DNA of 64,000 nt from Frondihabitans australicus (GTDB lineage: Bacteria > Actinomycetota > Actinomycetes > Actinomycetales > Microbacteriaceae). Shown piece after piece: positions 17,347 through 25,999 of this stretch. The stretch is from contig NZ_RBKS01000001.1 of NCBI RefSeq assembly GCF_003634555.1, forward strand, positions 2,666,001 to 2,730,000, given 5' to 3'. Position numbers and translations under genes: made by a program. The notes below the pieces were generated by a model. The model was not told the origin of the DNA and did no database searches. It saw nothing but the letters and a program-made list of their open reading frames with translations. Each line of letters starts with the position of its first letter. Position 1 is the first letter of the stretch.

Positions 17347-18240
17347 GTGACGGATACCGCCCGGCCGACGGACGTCGGACAGACTGCTGACGAGCAGACC
17401 CACTGGACCCTGACGCTGGTGTGCGAGGACCGCCCGGGCATCGTGCACGCGATCAGCGGCGCGGTCGTCGACGCCGGCGGCAACATCACCGAGTCGCAGC
17501 AGTTCTCGAGCCACGACACCGGCACGTTCTTCATGCGCCTCCAGGTGGTGTCGTCAACCGGCCGGGAGGCGTTCGAGGCCGCCCTGGCGCCCGTCGTCGC
17601 TCGGTACGGCATGGAGTGGAAGCTCGACGTGGTCGGCCGTCCGCTCCGCACGCTCGTGCTCGTGAGCACGGCGGCCCACTGCCTGAACGACCTCCTGTTC
17701 CGCCAGCGCGCCGGTCAGCTGCCGATCGAGATCCCGCTCGTCCTCGCGAACCACCCCGATCTGCAGGGCCTCGCCGAGTTCTACGGCGTCCCGTTCGAGC
17801 ACCGCGCCGTCGTGGGTGCCGAGCTCAAGGCCGAGTTCGAGCGCCGCATTCTCGAGGTGGTCGACGAGCACGACGTCGAGCTGGTCGTGCTCGCGAGGTA
17901 CATGCAGATCCTGAGCCCCGAGCTCTGCGCCGCCCTCGAGGGCCGGGCCATCAACATCCATCACTCGTTCCTGCCCGGGTTCAAGGGCGCGAACCCCTAC
18001 CGGCAGGCGCACGCCCGCGGCGTGAAGCTGATCGGCGCCACGGCCCATTTCGTCACGAGCGACCTCGACGAGGGGCCGATCATCGAGCAGAACGTCGTGC
18101 GGGTCGACCACACCCGCGAGGCGGCGGACCTCGTCGCCATCGGGCAGGATGAAGAGTCGCGGACCCTGACGCAGGCCGTCCGCTGGTTCGCCGAAGACCG
18201 CGTGCTCCTCGACGGGGCCCGGACCATCGTGTTCCGCTAG
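17347..18240 (+). CDS. purU: Formyltetrahydrofolate deformylase
   Basis: Predicted 297-residue enzyme that hydrolyses 10-formyl-THF to THF and formate, balancing the one-carbon pool and supplying formate. The N-terminal ACT domain is WTLTLVCEDRPGIVHAISGA; the C-terminal formyltransferase-fold domain contains ANHPDLQ, VLARYMQILSPELC, NIHHSFLPGFKGANPY (catalytic Asn-His) and TSDLDEGPIIEQ (catalytic Asp). The start is GTG at 17347, 69 bp from the divergent HAD gene. It shares its pathway with glyA, folD, purN and purH elsewhere in the window. Confidence 0.95.
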   Translation: MTDTARPTDVGQTADEQTHWTLTLVCEDRPGIVHAISGAVVDAGGNITESQQFSSHDTGTFFMRLQVVSSTGREAFEAALAPVVARYGMEWKLDVVGRPLRTLVLVSTAAHCLNDLLFRQRAGQLPIEIPLVLANHPDLQGLAEFYGVPFEHRAVVGAELKAEFERRILEVVDEHDVELVVLARYMQILSPELCAALEGRAINIHHSFLPGFKGANPYRQAHARGVKLIGATAHFVTSDLDEGPIIEQNVVRVDHTREAADLVAIGQDEESRTLTQAVRWFAEDRVLLDGARTIVFR

Positions 18241-18271
18241 GCGGCCCACCGAGATCAGCAGAGGGCGAGGC

Positions 18272-18661
18272 ATGTTCGACACACCGAAGCGGCGCCCCCG
18301 CCGGGGCGGGGGAGGCGGCGGTCAGCCGTTGCGCGTCAACGACGTGCTGCGCTTCTTCCTCGAGCTGTTCGCGTTCTTCAGCCTCGCGTTCTGGGGCTAC
18401 ATGGCGTGGCCGTTCCCCTGGCCGGGCCTGCTCTTCCTCATCGGCCTGCCGATCCTGGCCATGGTGGTCTGGGGGCTGTTCCGCTCGCCGAAGGCGGTGG
18501 TCCAGAGCGACCCGGTCGGCAAGGCGATCGTCGAGATCGCCGTGATGGGCGCCGCGGTCTACACCTGGTTCAGCCTCGGCTACCCGATCGTATGCGCCGT
18601 CTTCGGCGTGCTCGCGCTGGTCTCGGGCATCGTCAACTTCCGACGCGAGAACGCGTCGTGA
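18272..18661 (+). CDS. YrdB-like membrane protein (DUF2568)
   Basis: Predicted 129-residue integral membrane protein. A basic, glycine-rich cytoplasmic N-terminus (RRPRRGGGGGG) is followed by four hydrophobic segments starting with VLRFFLELFAFFSLAFWGY. This matches the small DUF2568/YrdB family, whose role is unknown. Its stop overlaps the GTG start of nagA by 4 bp, so it is co-translated with amino-sugar catabolism and lies just after purU. Confidence 0.85.
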   Translation: MFDTPKRRPRRGGGGGGQPLRVNDVLRFFLELFAFFSLAFWGYMAWPFPWPGLLFLIGLPILAMVVWGLFRSPKAVVQSDPVGKAIVEIAVMGAAVYTWFSLGYPIVCAVFGVLALVSGIVNFRRENAS

Positions 18662-19854
18662 GCACGCTCTTCCGCAACCTCACCGCGATCGACGCGTCCG
18701 GCGAGCGCCGCGGCGCGTGGATCCTGGTCGACGGCGACACGATCGCTGCGACCGGCGTCGGCGACCCGCGGGCCCCGGGCTCGGCCGCCGCCGACCTTGT
18801 CCCGCACGACGCCGACACGGTCGACGTCGGGTCGCACGTGGTCACGCCCGGCTTCATCGACCTTCACGGCCACGGCGCCGGCGGCCACGCTTTCGACGAC
18901 GGCGCTGCCGACATCGAGGCCGCCCTCCGGGTCCACCGGCAGCACGGCACGACCCGGTCGGTGCTCAGCCTGGTCGCGAACCCGCTTCCGGCGCTGCGAG
19001 GCTCACTCGAGACGATCGCCACGCTCATGCGGAGCGACCCGCTCGTCCTCGGGGCGCACCTGGAGGGGCCGTTCCTGTCGCCCGACAACCGGGGGGCTCA
19101 CCGGCCCGACTACCTGGCCGTCCCCGATCCTGCGACCGTGGCCTCGCTGCTCGACGTGCACCCGGGCGTCGTGCGCCAGATCACCGTCGCGCCCGAGCTG
19201 CCGCACGCGCTCGACGCGATCGAGACCGTCGTCGACCGCGGCGTCGTCGCGGCCGTCGGCCACACGCAGGCCGACTACGAGACGGCACGGGCGGCCTTCG
19301 ACCGCGGTGCCACGCTGCTCACGCACGCGTTCAACGCGATGCCGGGCATCCACCACCGTGCGCCCGGCCCGATCGTCGCCGCGATCGACGACGCCCGGGT
19401 GACCCTCGAGCTGATCCTCGACACCGTCCACGTGCACCCCTCCGTCGCCCGCGTCCTGTTCGAGCAGGCGCCGGACCGCGTCGCGCTCATCACCGACGCG
19501 ATGGCCGCTGCCGGGGCGTCCGACGGCCCCTACCGGCTCGGCTCGCTGGACGTGACGGTGCGCGAGGGCACGGCACTCCTCACCGAACCGCTGTCGCACG
19601 GCGTCGAGACGATCGCGGGGTCGACGCTGCTGCTCGACCAGGCGCTCCGCCACGCCATCGAGACGCTGGGGCTGCCGCCGGTCGACGCGGTCACGGCGCT
19701 GACCCGCACGCCGGCGAGGGCGCTCGGGCTCGACGGGCACCTCGGTCTTCTCGCGCCGGGTCACGCGGCCGACCTCGTCGTGTGGGACGACGAGTGGAAC
19801 GTGCAGAAGGTGTGGGCCGCGGGGCGTCGGGTCGAGAGCGCTCCCCGATCCTGA
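18658..19854 (+). CDS. nagA: N-acetylglucosamine-6-phosphate deacetylase
   Basis: Predicted 398-residue amidohydrolase that removes the acetyl group of GlcNAc-6-P to give glucosamine-6-P for NagB. Metal ligand motifs are TPGFIDLHGHGAGGHAFDDG (His-x-His), HLEGPFLSP (Glu), AVGHTQA (His) and THAFNAMPGIHHR (His). The catalytic Asp is in ALITDAMAAAG. The C-terminal strand domain ends in GHAADLVVWD. The GTG start overlaps the YrdB stop. It lies 10 kb from nagB and the sugar importer, so the amino-sugar pathway is split across the window. Confidence 0.94.
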   Translation: MSTLFRNLTAIDASGERRGAWILVDGDTIAATGVGDPRAPGSAAADLVPHDADTVDVGSHVVTPGFIDLHGHGAGGHAFDDGAADIEAALRVHRQHGTTRSVLSLVANPLPALRGSLETIATLMRSDPLVLGAHLEGPFLSPDNRGAHRPDYLAVPDPATVASLLDVHPGVVRQITVAPELPHALDAIETVVDRGVVAAVGHTQADYETARAAFDRGATLLTHAFNAMPGIHHRAPGPIVAAIDDARVTLELILDTVHVHPSVARVLFEQAPDRVALITDAMAAAGASDGPYRLGSLDVTVREGTALLTEPLSHGVETIAGSTLLLDQALRHAIETLGLPPVDAVTALTRTPARALGLDGHLGLLAPGHAADLVVWDDEWNVQKVWAAGRRVESAPRS

Positions 19855-19932
19855 GCCGAGACCCGCGGTCGCCGTGCGGCGATCTCGTGCCTCGCATGGC
19901 CGGTCGACCGACCTGTCTGCCATGATCGACGG

Positions 19933-20913
19933 ATGACAACGAAGTCACTCCTCGTCATCGGGGGCACGGGCCAGATCAGCGCGGCGGTCGTCCGCGACGC
20001 CGTCCAGCAGGGCGTCGACGTCACGGTGATCAACCGCGGCGCGACTCACACTCGCGAGACGCCCGACGGGGTGGAGGCGATCATCGCCGACGTGCGCGAC
20101 GAAGACGCCGTGCGGAGCGCGCTCGGCAACCGGCGCTTCGACACGGTCGCCGACTTCATCACCTTCACGACCGACCAGCTCGCCTCAGCGATCCGCCTCT
20201 ACGGCGACCGGAGCGACCAGTACGTCTTCATCAGCTCGGCGTCGGCCTACCAGAAGCCGCCGGCTCGGCTGCCGATCACCGAGACGACGCCGCTGTTCAA
20301 CCCGTTCTGGCAGTACTCCCGCGACAAGATCGCCTGCGAGCGGCTGCTGCGCGACGAGCACGCCGCCGGGCGGGTCCGCGCCACGGTCGTGCGCCCCTCG
20401 CACACCTACGACCGCACGCAGGTGCCGCTCCTCGGCGGCTGGACTCTCGTCGACCGCCTCCGCCGCGGCCTCCCGATCGCGCTGCACGGCGATGGCACCT
20501 CTCCCTGGGCACTGACCCACGTCGACGACTTCTCGCCCGCGTTCCTCGCCCTGCTCGGGCGCGACGAGGCGATCGGCGAGGCGTTCAACATCATGTCGCC
20601 CGAGCTCCTGACCTGGAACATGATCGCCCTCGACCTCGCCGACGCAGCCGGCGTCGAGGTGCCCCACATCGTGCACCGCACCACCCACGACATCGTCCGT
20701 GAGGCGCCCGAGTGGGACGAACCCCTGCGCGGCGACCGCAGCCACGCGGCCGTCTTCGACTGCACGAAGATCCGCGAGCTGGCGCCCGGCTGGGAGGCCC
20801 GCGTCCCCTTCGCCGAGGGGGCCCGCAGGATCCTGAAGTGGTACGACGCCGACGCCTCCCGACGTGTGATCGATCCCCGCGTCGACGCCCTGCAGAGCGC
20901 CCTCACGGCCTGA
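19933..20913 (+). CDS. NAD-dependent epimerase/dehydratase family protein
   Basis: Predicted 326-residue extended short-chain dehydrogenase. The N-terminal Rossmann loop is VIGGTGQIS with an NRG segment after the second strand (cofactor discrimination). Catalytic-type residues appear as FISSASAYQKPP and, downstream, NPFWQYSRDKIACE (Tyr-x3-Lys). The substrate-side segments VVRPSHTYD and LHGDGTSPWALTHVDD fit nucleotide-sugar epimerases, but the substrate cannot be predicted. Monocistronic, 78 bp after nagA. Confidence 0.85.
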   Translation: MTTKSLLVIGGTGQISAAVVRDAVQQGVDVTVINRGATHTRETPDGVEAIIADVRDEDAVRSALGNRRFDTVADFITFTTDQLASAIRLYGDRSDQYVFISSASAYQKPPARLPITETTPLFNPFWQYSRDKIACERLLRDEHAAGRVRATVVRPSHTYDRTQVPLLGGWTLVDRLRRGLPIALHGDGTSPWALTHVDDFSPAFLALLGRDEAIGEAFNIMSPELLTWNMIALDLADAAGVEVPHIVHRTTHDIVREAPEWDEPLRGDRSHAAVFDCTKIRELAPGWEARVPFAEGARRILKWYDADASRRVIDPRVDALQSALTA

Positions 20914-21001
20914 GGTCGCGGCGCCGCGACGCGGGTGTCCCGCAGGCTGTCCCCCGAAGGTCCGACTGCGGGGGACGCCGCCGTCTCGTTAGCCTCGCAC
21001 C

Positions 21002-21241
21002 ATGAAGACCTCAGCTCGTCGGGTGTGGGAGCGGGTCGCCATCGTCTCGGGGCTGATCGGCGGCGCGTTCCTCGTCGCCTCGTTCACGCTCCTGCTGACG
21101 CCGGCTCCCGTCATCGCCACGGCCGTCACGCTGCCGATCGGCTTCGCCGGTCTCGTCTTCGGCATCCTGCTCGCCCTCTGGCTCCGCCGGGGAGTCGCAG
21201 CCGACTCCTGGCCCAGGTCGGGTCGCAGGGTGCCGCGCTAG
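21002..21241 (+). CDS. Small two-helix membrane protein
   Basis: Predicted 79-residue protein with two hydrophobic helices (VSGLIGGAFLVASFTLLLT and a second from VIATAVTLPIGFAGL) joined by a short loop, and a basic C-terminus. No family is recognised. A strong hairpin follows 20 bp after the stop codon, which supports it as a real gene with its own end of transcription. Confidence 0.65.
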   Translation: MKTSARRVWERVAIVSGLIGGAFLVASFTLLLTPAPVIATAVTLPIGFAGLVFGILLALWLRRGVAADSWPRSGRRVPR

Positions 21242-21260
21242 CGGGTCCCCTACCCCGCAG

Positions 21261-21300
21261 CGCACGAAACCCCCCGGCGATCGTCGGGGGGTTTCGTGCG
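21261..21300. terminator. Strong bidirectional terminator hairpin
   Basis: CGCACGAAACCCCCC pairs perfectly with GGGGGGTTTCGTGCG over 15 bp around a 10-nt loop. It lies between the small membrane gene (stop 21241) and the convergent PLP enzyme gene (stop 21327), so it can end transcripts from both sides. Confidence 0.85.
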
Positions 21301-21326
21301 TTCAGCCGGTCGTCGGCGCCGACGGC

Positions 21327-22589
21327 TCAGAAGCGCGTCGTCAGGCGGCCCGTCACCGCGGGCAGACGATCCCCTCCGCGGCCGTCGTCGATGGTGGCGA
21401 TCTGCGTCCACTTGTCGATCGTCGTGCACGGGTGCGAGATGCCCAGGCGCACGAGGTCGCCCACCGCGAGCGCCGAGTCGACCGGCACCCGGACGAACGC
21501 GTGCTGGTCGTTGAGCCCGGTCACGGTCGCGGCGGCCACGGCTCCCTCGATCCGGCGCGCGCCGCCGGGTCCGGGACGATAGGCCTCGAGAGCGACGGGG
21601 AAGCCCTCGTCGTCGGCGGTGTCGCGACGCCCCGCGTTGAGCAGCGCGAGGCCCGGTTCGGGCAGCGAGATGACGCTGGCCCAGAGGTCGAGAGCAGGCA
21701 GGAACGACTCCCCCGTGCTCGCCCGGGCGAACGGCGTCACGCGCCGGTAGTGATCGTGGTCGTGGGTCACGTAGGAACCGGAGCGCAGCACGACCCGCGT
21801 CGGTACCCCGCGACGCCCCTCGGGGTCATGCCGGAAGCCGAGCGACTCGACGACGCGGTCGAAGTAGATGCTGCCGCCCGCCGTGAGGATCACCTCGCCG
21901 CCCATCGCCACCCAGTCGGCGAACGCGTCGCCGTCGAGGACGTCGCGCAGCTCGATCAGCGTGGCGAGGTAGTCGTCGACGAGGTGCAGGGCCTCCGCGT
22001 CGATCTCGTGCGAGACGGCGCCCTCGTACCCCGCGATGCCGGCCAGCACGAGGTGCTCGGCGTCGGCGACGGCCGCGGCCACCTCGAGAGCCGCGGGGAT
22101 GCTGCGAGCGCCCGTGCGGGCTCCGACGGCGCCGAGCTCGACCAGGACCGCGAGGGGGTTCTCGGCTCCTGCGCGCCCCAGGGCCTCGTCGACGATCTTC
22201 ACGCCCGCGACCGAGTCGAGCCACATGTGCACTCGGCTGCCGGACGACGCGAGCAGGGCGAGGGCGTCGGGCGAGAACGTCGTGCCGGCCAGCAGAATCC
22301 GCGAGACCCCGGCCTCGCGCGCGACCTCGGCCTGGTAGGCGGTCGCGACGGTGATGCCCCAGGCGCCCGCGTCGAGCTGCTGCTGCCAGATCGACGGCGC
22401 CATCGTGGTCTTGCCGTGCGGCGCGAGGTCGACGCCGGCGCGACGGCACCAGTCGGCCATCGTGTCGATGTTGTGCGCGAGCGCCCGCGTGTCGATGGTC
22501 AGGACGGGCGTCGGGAGATCCTCGAGGGCGGCCGGCCAGGCGTGCTCGGTGAAGGCGACCTTGGTCGCGGGCTCGCTGGCGATCTGCAT
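21327..22589 (-). CDS. D-serine deaminase / D-threonine aldolase-like PLP enzyme
   Basis: Predicted 420-residue fold-type III PLP enzyme of the alanine-racemase-N plus D-serine-dehydratase-C architecture. The PLP lysine is in LAPHGKTTMAPSIW. The barrel contains TYQAEV-like TAYQAEVAREAG and VELGAVGARTGAR. The C-terminal domain carries ISHPCTTIDKW, whose His and Cys are the zinc ligands of DSD1-type D-serine dehydratases. It therefore probably deaminates or cleaves a D-hydroxyamino acid. The ATG at 22589 has GGAGG upstream; the open frame continues to 23252 but without coding character. Confidence 0.85.
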   Translation of the reverse strand: MQIASEPATKVAFTEHAWPAALEDLPTPVLTIDTRALAHNIDTMADWCRRAGVDLAPHGKTTMAPSIWQQQLDAGAWGITVATAYQAEVAREAGVSRILLAGTTFSPDALALLASSGSRVHMWLDSVAGVKIVDEALGRAGAENPLAVLVELGAVGARTGARSIPAALEVAAAVADAEHLVLAGIAGYEGAVSHEIDAEALHLVDDYLATLIELRDVLDGDAFADWVAMGGEVILTAGGSIYFDRVVESLGFRHDPEGRRGVPTRVVLRSGSYVTHDHDHYRRVTPFARASTGESFLPALDLWASVISLPEPGLALLNAGRRDTADDEGFPVALEAYRPGPGGARRIEGAVAAATVTGLNDQHAFVRVPVDSALAVGDLVRLGISHPCTTIDKWTQIATIDDGRGGDRLPAVTGRLTTRF

Positions 22590-22756
22590 GACGGTGCCTC
22601 CTGGTTCGGGTGAACGCGCCTCGGCGCGCGTGCGCCGGAGGAGAGCGAGACGGCCGGCGCGGTGGTTAATCCCCAGGATGGCGCTGCCCGCGCTCCGCGG
22701 CAAGTCGGGAGTCGAGAGTCTGGTGTCGCGACGGCCTGGCGCCGGGCAGGCTGCGG

Positions 22757-23632
22757 TCAGGCCGTCCGCTCGAGGCGCGCGTGCCCCGCCAGCCAGCGGG
22801 CGACGCCGTCGTCCGCGTTGGAGCCGATCACGCCGGTCGCCGCGGCGAGCACCTCGGGGTGCGCGTTCTCGACCGCGTAGGCCTCGTCGGCGACGGCGAA
22901 CATGTCGAGGTCGTTGAGGTTGTCGCCGAAGCACACGATGCGGTCGGCGTCGTAGATCTCCGCGAGGGTGCGCACGCCGACGCCCTTGGTGGCGCCGGGC
23001 GCCGCGAGATCGAGCCAGTACATGCCTTCGAGGTAGGTCTCCTCCTGCAGCGACACCACGACGTCCGCCCCGAGATCCGAGCGCAGGATCCGCGCCACCG
23101 GCTCGAGCTCCGCGAGAGGCCCGAGCGCGACGATCGAGAACGTGCCGTAGCGCGGCAGCTCGCCCGGGTGCCCCACCGGCCGGAATCTCGGGTCCGCGCC
23201 GCGGTCGTCGAGGTACCACCGGATGCCCGGACTCTCGTCGCCCGCCACCCACGACACCGTGTCGTCCAGACCGGGTGCCGGGGCGACGCCAGGGCCTCCG
23301 GGGGTCGCCGAGTACACGAGGGCGGGAACGCCGAGTCGACCGAGGACGGCGAGGATCCCGTCGACCGCCTCGGGAGCGAGCGTCTGTTCGACGAGGTTGC
23401 GGCCGGTGCGAAGGTCGACCACGAACGCGCCGCCGTAGACGACGGCGGGGCCCGTCTGCCGCAGCGCGGGAGCGCGCTTCAGCAGCGACTGCCGCGACCT
23501 CGCCGTCGCGACCGCGAAGAGCTCGCCGTCCGCGATCAGCGCCTCGACGGTACGGCGGGTGAAGGCGCTCAGGCGGGCATCCGGGCCGAGGAGCGTGCCG
23601 TCGAGGTCGGAGACGTAGAGCGTGCGGGTCAC
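22757..23632 (-). CDS. Cof-type HAD-IIB phosphatase
   Basis: Predicted 291-residue sugar-phosphatase-like protein. Motif I is YVSDLDGTLLGPDARLS, motif II is ATARS, motif III is the Lys in GATKGVGVRTLAE, and motif IV is CFGDNLNDLDMFAVAD followed by YAVENAHPEV. The large C2-type cap lies between motifs II and III. Such enzymes dephosphorylate sugar phosphates or flavin/PLP precursors with broad specificity. The start is GTG at 23632, divergent from the following MFS operon. Confidence 0.9.
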   Translation of the reverse strand: MTRTLYVSDLDGTLLGPDARLSAFTRRTVEALIADGELFAVATARSRQSLLKRAPALRQTGPAVVYGGAFVVDLRTGRNLVEQTLAPEAVDGILAVLGRLGVPALVYSATPGGPGVAPAPGLDDTVSWVAGDESPGIRWYLDDRGADPRFRPVGHPGELPRYGTFSIVALGPLAELEPVARILRSDLGADVVVSLQEETYLEGMYWLDLAAPGATKGVGVRTLAEIYDADRIVCFGDNLNDLDMFAVADEAYAVENAHPEVLAAATGVIGSNADDGVARWLAGHARLERTA

Positions 23633-23744
23633 GCGCCCATTGTGACTCGCATCCGTGGACGATCTCGCACCCGCGTTCCGGGGTCAGTCGTGTCGGGCGT
23701 CACCACCGGCTCCTGCTGAGTCAAAAGGTGATGAATACCCTGAA

Positions 23745-23774
23745 TTGACATGTCACACGCTACGAGAATAGAGT
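23745..23774 (+). promoter_or_regulatory. Promoter and overlapping palindrome of the MFS-SDR-FAD-FGGY operon
   Basis: A consensus -35 TTGACA (23745-23750) is followed 18 bp later by TAGAGT (23769-23774) as -10. The perfect palindrome TGACATGTCA (23746-23755) covers the -35 box, so a bound repressor would block the promoter. No regulator gene lies in the operon. Confidence 0.65.
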
Positions 23775-23809
23775 CGTGGCCGTTCCCGCTCCCCACGATG
23801 AGGTGGTCC

Positions 23810-25072
23810 ATGACACCCCGCTCGCTCCTGACCTTCGTCCTGCTCTCGATGACCGGCGGCGTCATCTTCCAGGTCGCCTATATCCGCTTCGTCTTCCTCG
23901 ACGCCACCACTGCAGCCCTCGGCCTCACGGGGCAGGAGTACGGCACGGTCGTCTCCGTCTTCGGGGCGACGGCGACGATCATGTACTTCTTCGGCGGCTG
24001 GTTCGCCGACCGGTTCTCTCCTCGGCTCCTCATCTGCATCGCCCTCGTCGGCGTCGGGCTGTGCGACCTCTACATCGCGACGACGCCGGGCCTCGTCGGC
24101 ATCATGGCCGCCCACGTCGTCATGGCGGTGCTGAGCACCGGCCTGTACTGGTCGGCTCTGGTGAAGTCGATCGGCCTGCTCGCCGAGCCGGGCAGCCAGG
24201 GGCGCTTCTTCGGCTTCCTCGAGGGCATCCGCGGCGCGACCTCCACGGTCGTCGGCCTCATCGGCACCGCCGTCGTGGCGGCGGCGATCGTCCCCTCCGC
24301 CGGCGTCCTCACGCTGATCCGCATCTACGGCGTGCTCTGCTTCGTGCTCGCCGCGGTCATCCTCCTCGCGGTCCGCGAAGACCGCGCGCGTCTCGCCGAC
24401 GCCGAGTCGACGTCGGTCTCGCTCGGTCAGCTGCTCCTCGCGGCCAAGAACCCGTTCACCTGGCTCATCGGCCTCACCATCGCGATGGCGTTCACCTTCT
24501 ACACCACCCTCGGCTACTTCTCGCCGCTCCTCGAGCACAGCTTCGGCGTGGGTGTCGCCGCGATCGGCGTCATCGGCGTGATCCGCAGCTACGTGTTCCA
24601 GTTCGTCGCGGGGCCCATCGGCGGCATCGTCGTCGACAAGGTCACGAAGTCGTCCACGCGGTTCCTGGGCTGGATGTTCCTCGCGTCGTCGGCGATGGCA
24701 CTCGGGTTCCTCGTGCTGCCGAAGCGCCCGGGTCTCATCGTGGCGGCTCTCGGCCTGCTCCTGCTGCTCTGCCTGGCCGTGTTCATGAGCCGCGGCGTCT
24801 ACTGGGCGACCGTCGGCGAGCTGGGCATCCCCGCCAGTCAGCGCGGCGGCGTCATCGGCCTCGCGTCGGGCCTGGCGTACCTCCCCGACGCGTTCCTGCC
24901 GGCCCTCTGCGCCTGGTGGATCGGCGACCCCGCCGCGGGCGTGCCCGAGCAGGGCGGCGGCTACTCCACGCTCTTCGCCGTGCTCGTCGTGGCCGGGCTC
25001 GCCGGCTTCGCCCTGACCCGCGTGACGATCCGCGTCGCCGCGCGTCGGCCCCTCGTCGCCGTGCCCGTCTGA
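23810..25072 (+). CDS. MFS transporter, probable sugar/polyol importer
   Basis: Predicted 420-residue membrane protein with 12 hydrophobic helices. Motif A appears as FGGWFADRFSPRLL, and the second half starts after a short loop near residue 200. It is the first gene of a catabolic operon, so import of the operon's substrate is the natural inference; the closest general pattern is a nitrate/hexuronate-type MFS, but the substrate is unknown. The ATG at 23810 is chosen because GAGGTGG lies just upstream and because the earlier ATG at 23750 overlaps the promoter. Confidence 0.85.
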   Translation: MTPRSLLTFVLLSMTGGVIFQVAYIRFVFLDATTAALGLTGQEYGTVVSVFGATATIMYFFGGWFADRFSPRLLICIALVGVGLCDLYIATTPGLVGIMAAHVVMAVLSTGLYWSALVKSIGLLAEPGSQGRFFGFLEGIRGATSTVVGLIGTAVVAAAIVPSAGVLTLIRIYGVLCFVLAAVILLAVREDRARLADAESTSVSLGQLLLAAKNPFTWLIGLTIAMAFTFYTTLGYFSPLLEHSFGVGVAAIGVIGVIRSYVFQFVAGPIGGIVVDKVTKSSTRFLGWMFLASSAMALGFLVLPKRPGLIVAALGLLLLLCLAVFMSRGVYWATVGELGIPASQRGGVIGLASGLAYLPDAFLPALCAWWIGDPAAGVPEQGGGYSTLFAVLVVAGLAGFALTRVTIRVAARRPLVAVPV

Positions 25073-25113
25073 CCCCTCGTCGCCTCCTGCGACACCCCCA
25101 CGAAAGGAATCCC

Positions 25114-25890
25114 ATGGACATCCGCGACTTCTCGCTCGACCACTTCGGCCTCCACGGCCGCGTGGCGATCGTCACCGGCGGCAACACCGGCCTCGGCCAG
25201 GCGTTCTCCCTCGCCCTCGCGAAGGCCGGCGCGCACGTCTTCGTGCCCAGCGTGCTCGACGACGACGGCACGACCCGCGACCTCATCGAGGCGGAGGGGG
25301 TCCGGTACGAGTTCCTCGAGATCGACATCACGGCCGCAGGAGCACCGAGAGACGTCATCGACACCTGTCTCGACCGCCTCGGCTCCGTCGACGTCCTCGT
25401 GAACTCCGCCGGCATCTGCAAGCTCGCCACGGTCGAGGACTTCGGCCGCCCCGAGTGGGATCCCATGATCGCGGTGAACCTCACCGCCCCGTTCGAGCTC
25501 GGCCACGAGGCCTCCCGGCACATGATCGAGCAGGGCTCGGGCAAGATCATCAACATCGCCTCGCTCTTCTCGTTCCTCGGCGGGCAGTGGTCTCCCGCGT
25601 ACGCCGCGACCAAGCACGGCATCGTCGGCTTCACGAAGGCCTACTGCGACGAGCTCGGGCAGCACGGGGTCCAGGTCAACGCGATCGCGCCGGGCTACTT
25701 CGCGACGAAAATCACCGAGGCCACCCGGGCCGACCCGACCACGAACCAGCGCGTGCTCGACCACATCCCCGCCGGGCGGTGGGGCGACGTCGCCGACCTC
25801 ATGGGCGCCACGGTCTTCCTCGCCAGCCGGGCGTCCGACTACGTCAACGGCCACGTGCTCACCGTCGACGGCGGCTACCTCGTGCGCTGA
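25114..25890 (+). CDS. SDR-family oxidoreductase (KduD-like)
   Basis: Predicted 258-residue short-chain dehydrogenase. The cofactor loop is VTGGNTGLGQAFSLALAKAG, the strand-4 motif is VNSAGI, and the catalytic residues are Ser in INIASLFSF and Tyr-x3-Lys in YAATKHG. The C-terminus YVNGHVLTVDGGYLVR is typical. The overall pattern is near 2-deoxy-D-gluconate 3-dehydrogenase / KduD enzymes, which oxidise keto-deoxy sugar acids or related polyols. The ATG has AAAGGA upstream. Second gene of the operon, 41 bp after the transporter. Confidence 0.88.
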   Translation: MDIRDFSLDHFGLHGRVAIVTGGNTGLGQAFSLALAKAGAHVFVPSVLDDDGTTRDLIEAEGVRYEFLEIDITAAGAPRDVIDTCLDRLGSVDVLVNSAGICKLATVEDFGRPEWDPMIAVNLTAPFELGHEASRHMIEQGSGKIINIASLFSFLGGQWSPAYAATKHGIVGFTKAYCDELGQHGVQVNAIAPGYFATKITEATRADPTTNQRVLDHIPAGRWGDVADLMGATVFLASRASDYVNGHVLTVDGGYLVR

Positions 25891-25999
25891 GCGGGGTGCG
25901 CAGCTCGTCGCGCGACGCCTCGTCTCCGCCGTCCTGCGCTCCGCCGCCCCTCATCCCCGACTCCCCCACAGCCCGCCGTTCCAGAAAGGCATCACCACC

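Noticed and set aside
22590-23252. Upstream extension of the D-serine-deaminase-like frame
   Set aside because: It is arginine-rich antisense-like sequence overlapping the Cof-type gene; the ATG at 22589 with GGAGG fits the family N-terminus.
23750-23809. Earlier ATG codons at 23750 and 23798 for the MFS gene
   Set aside because: The first lies inside the -35 box of a good promoter and the second lacks a ribosome binding site; ATG 23810 has GAGGTGG.
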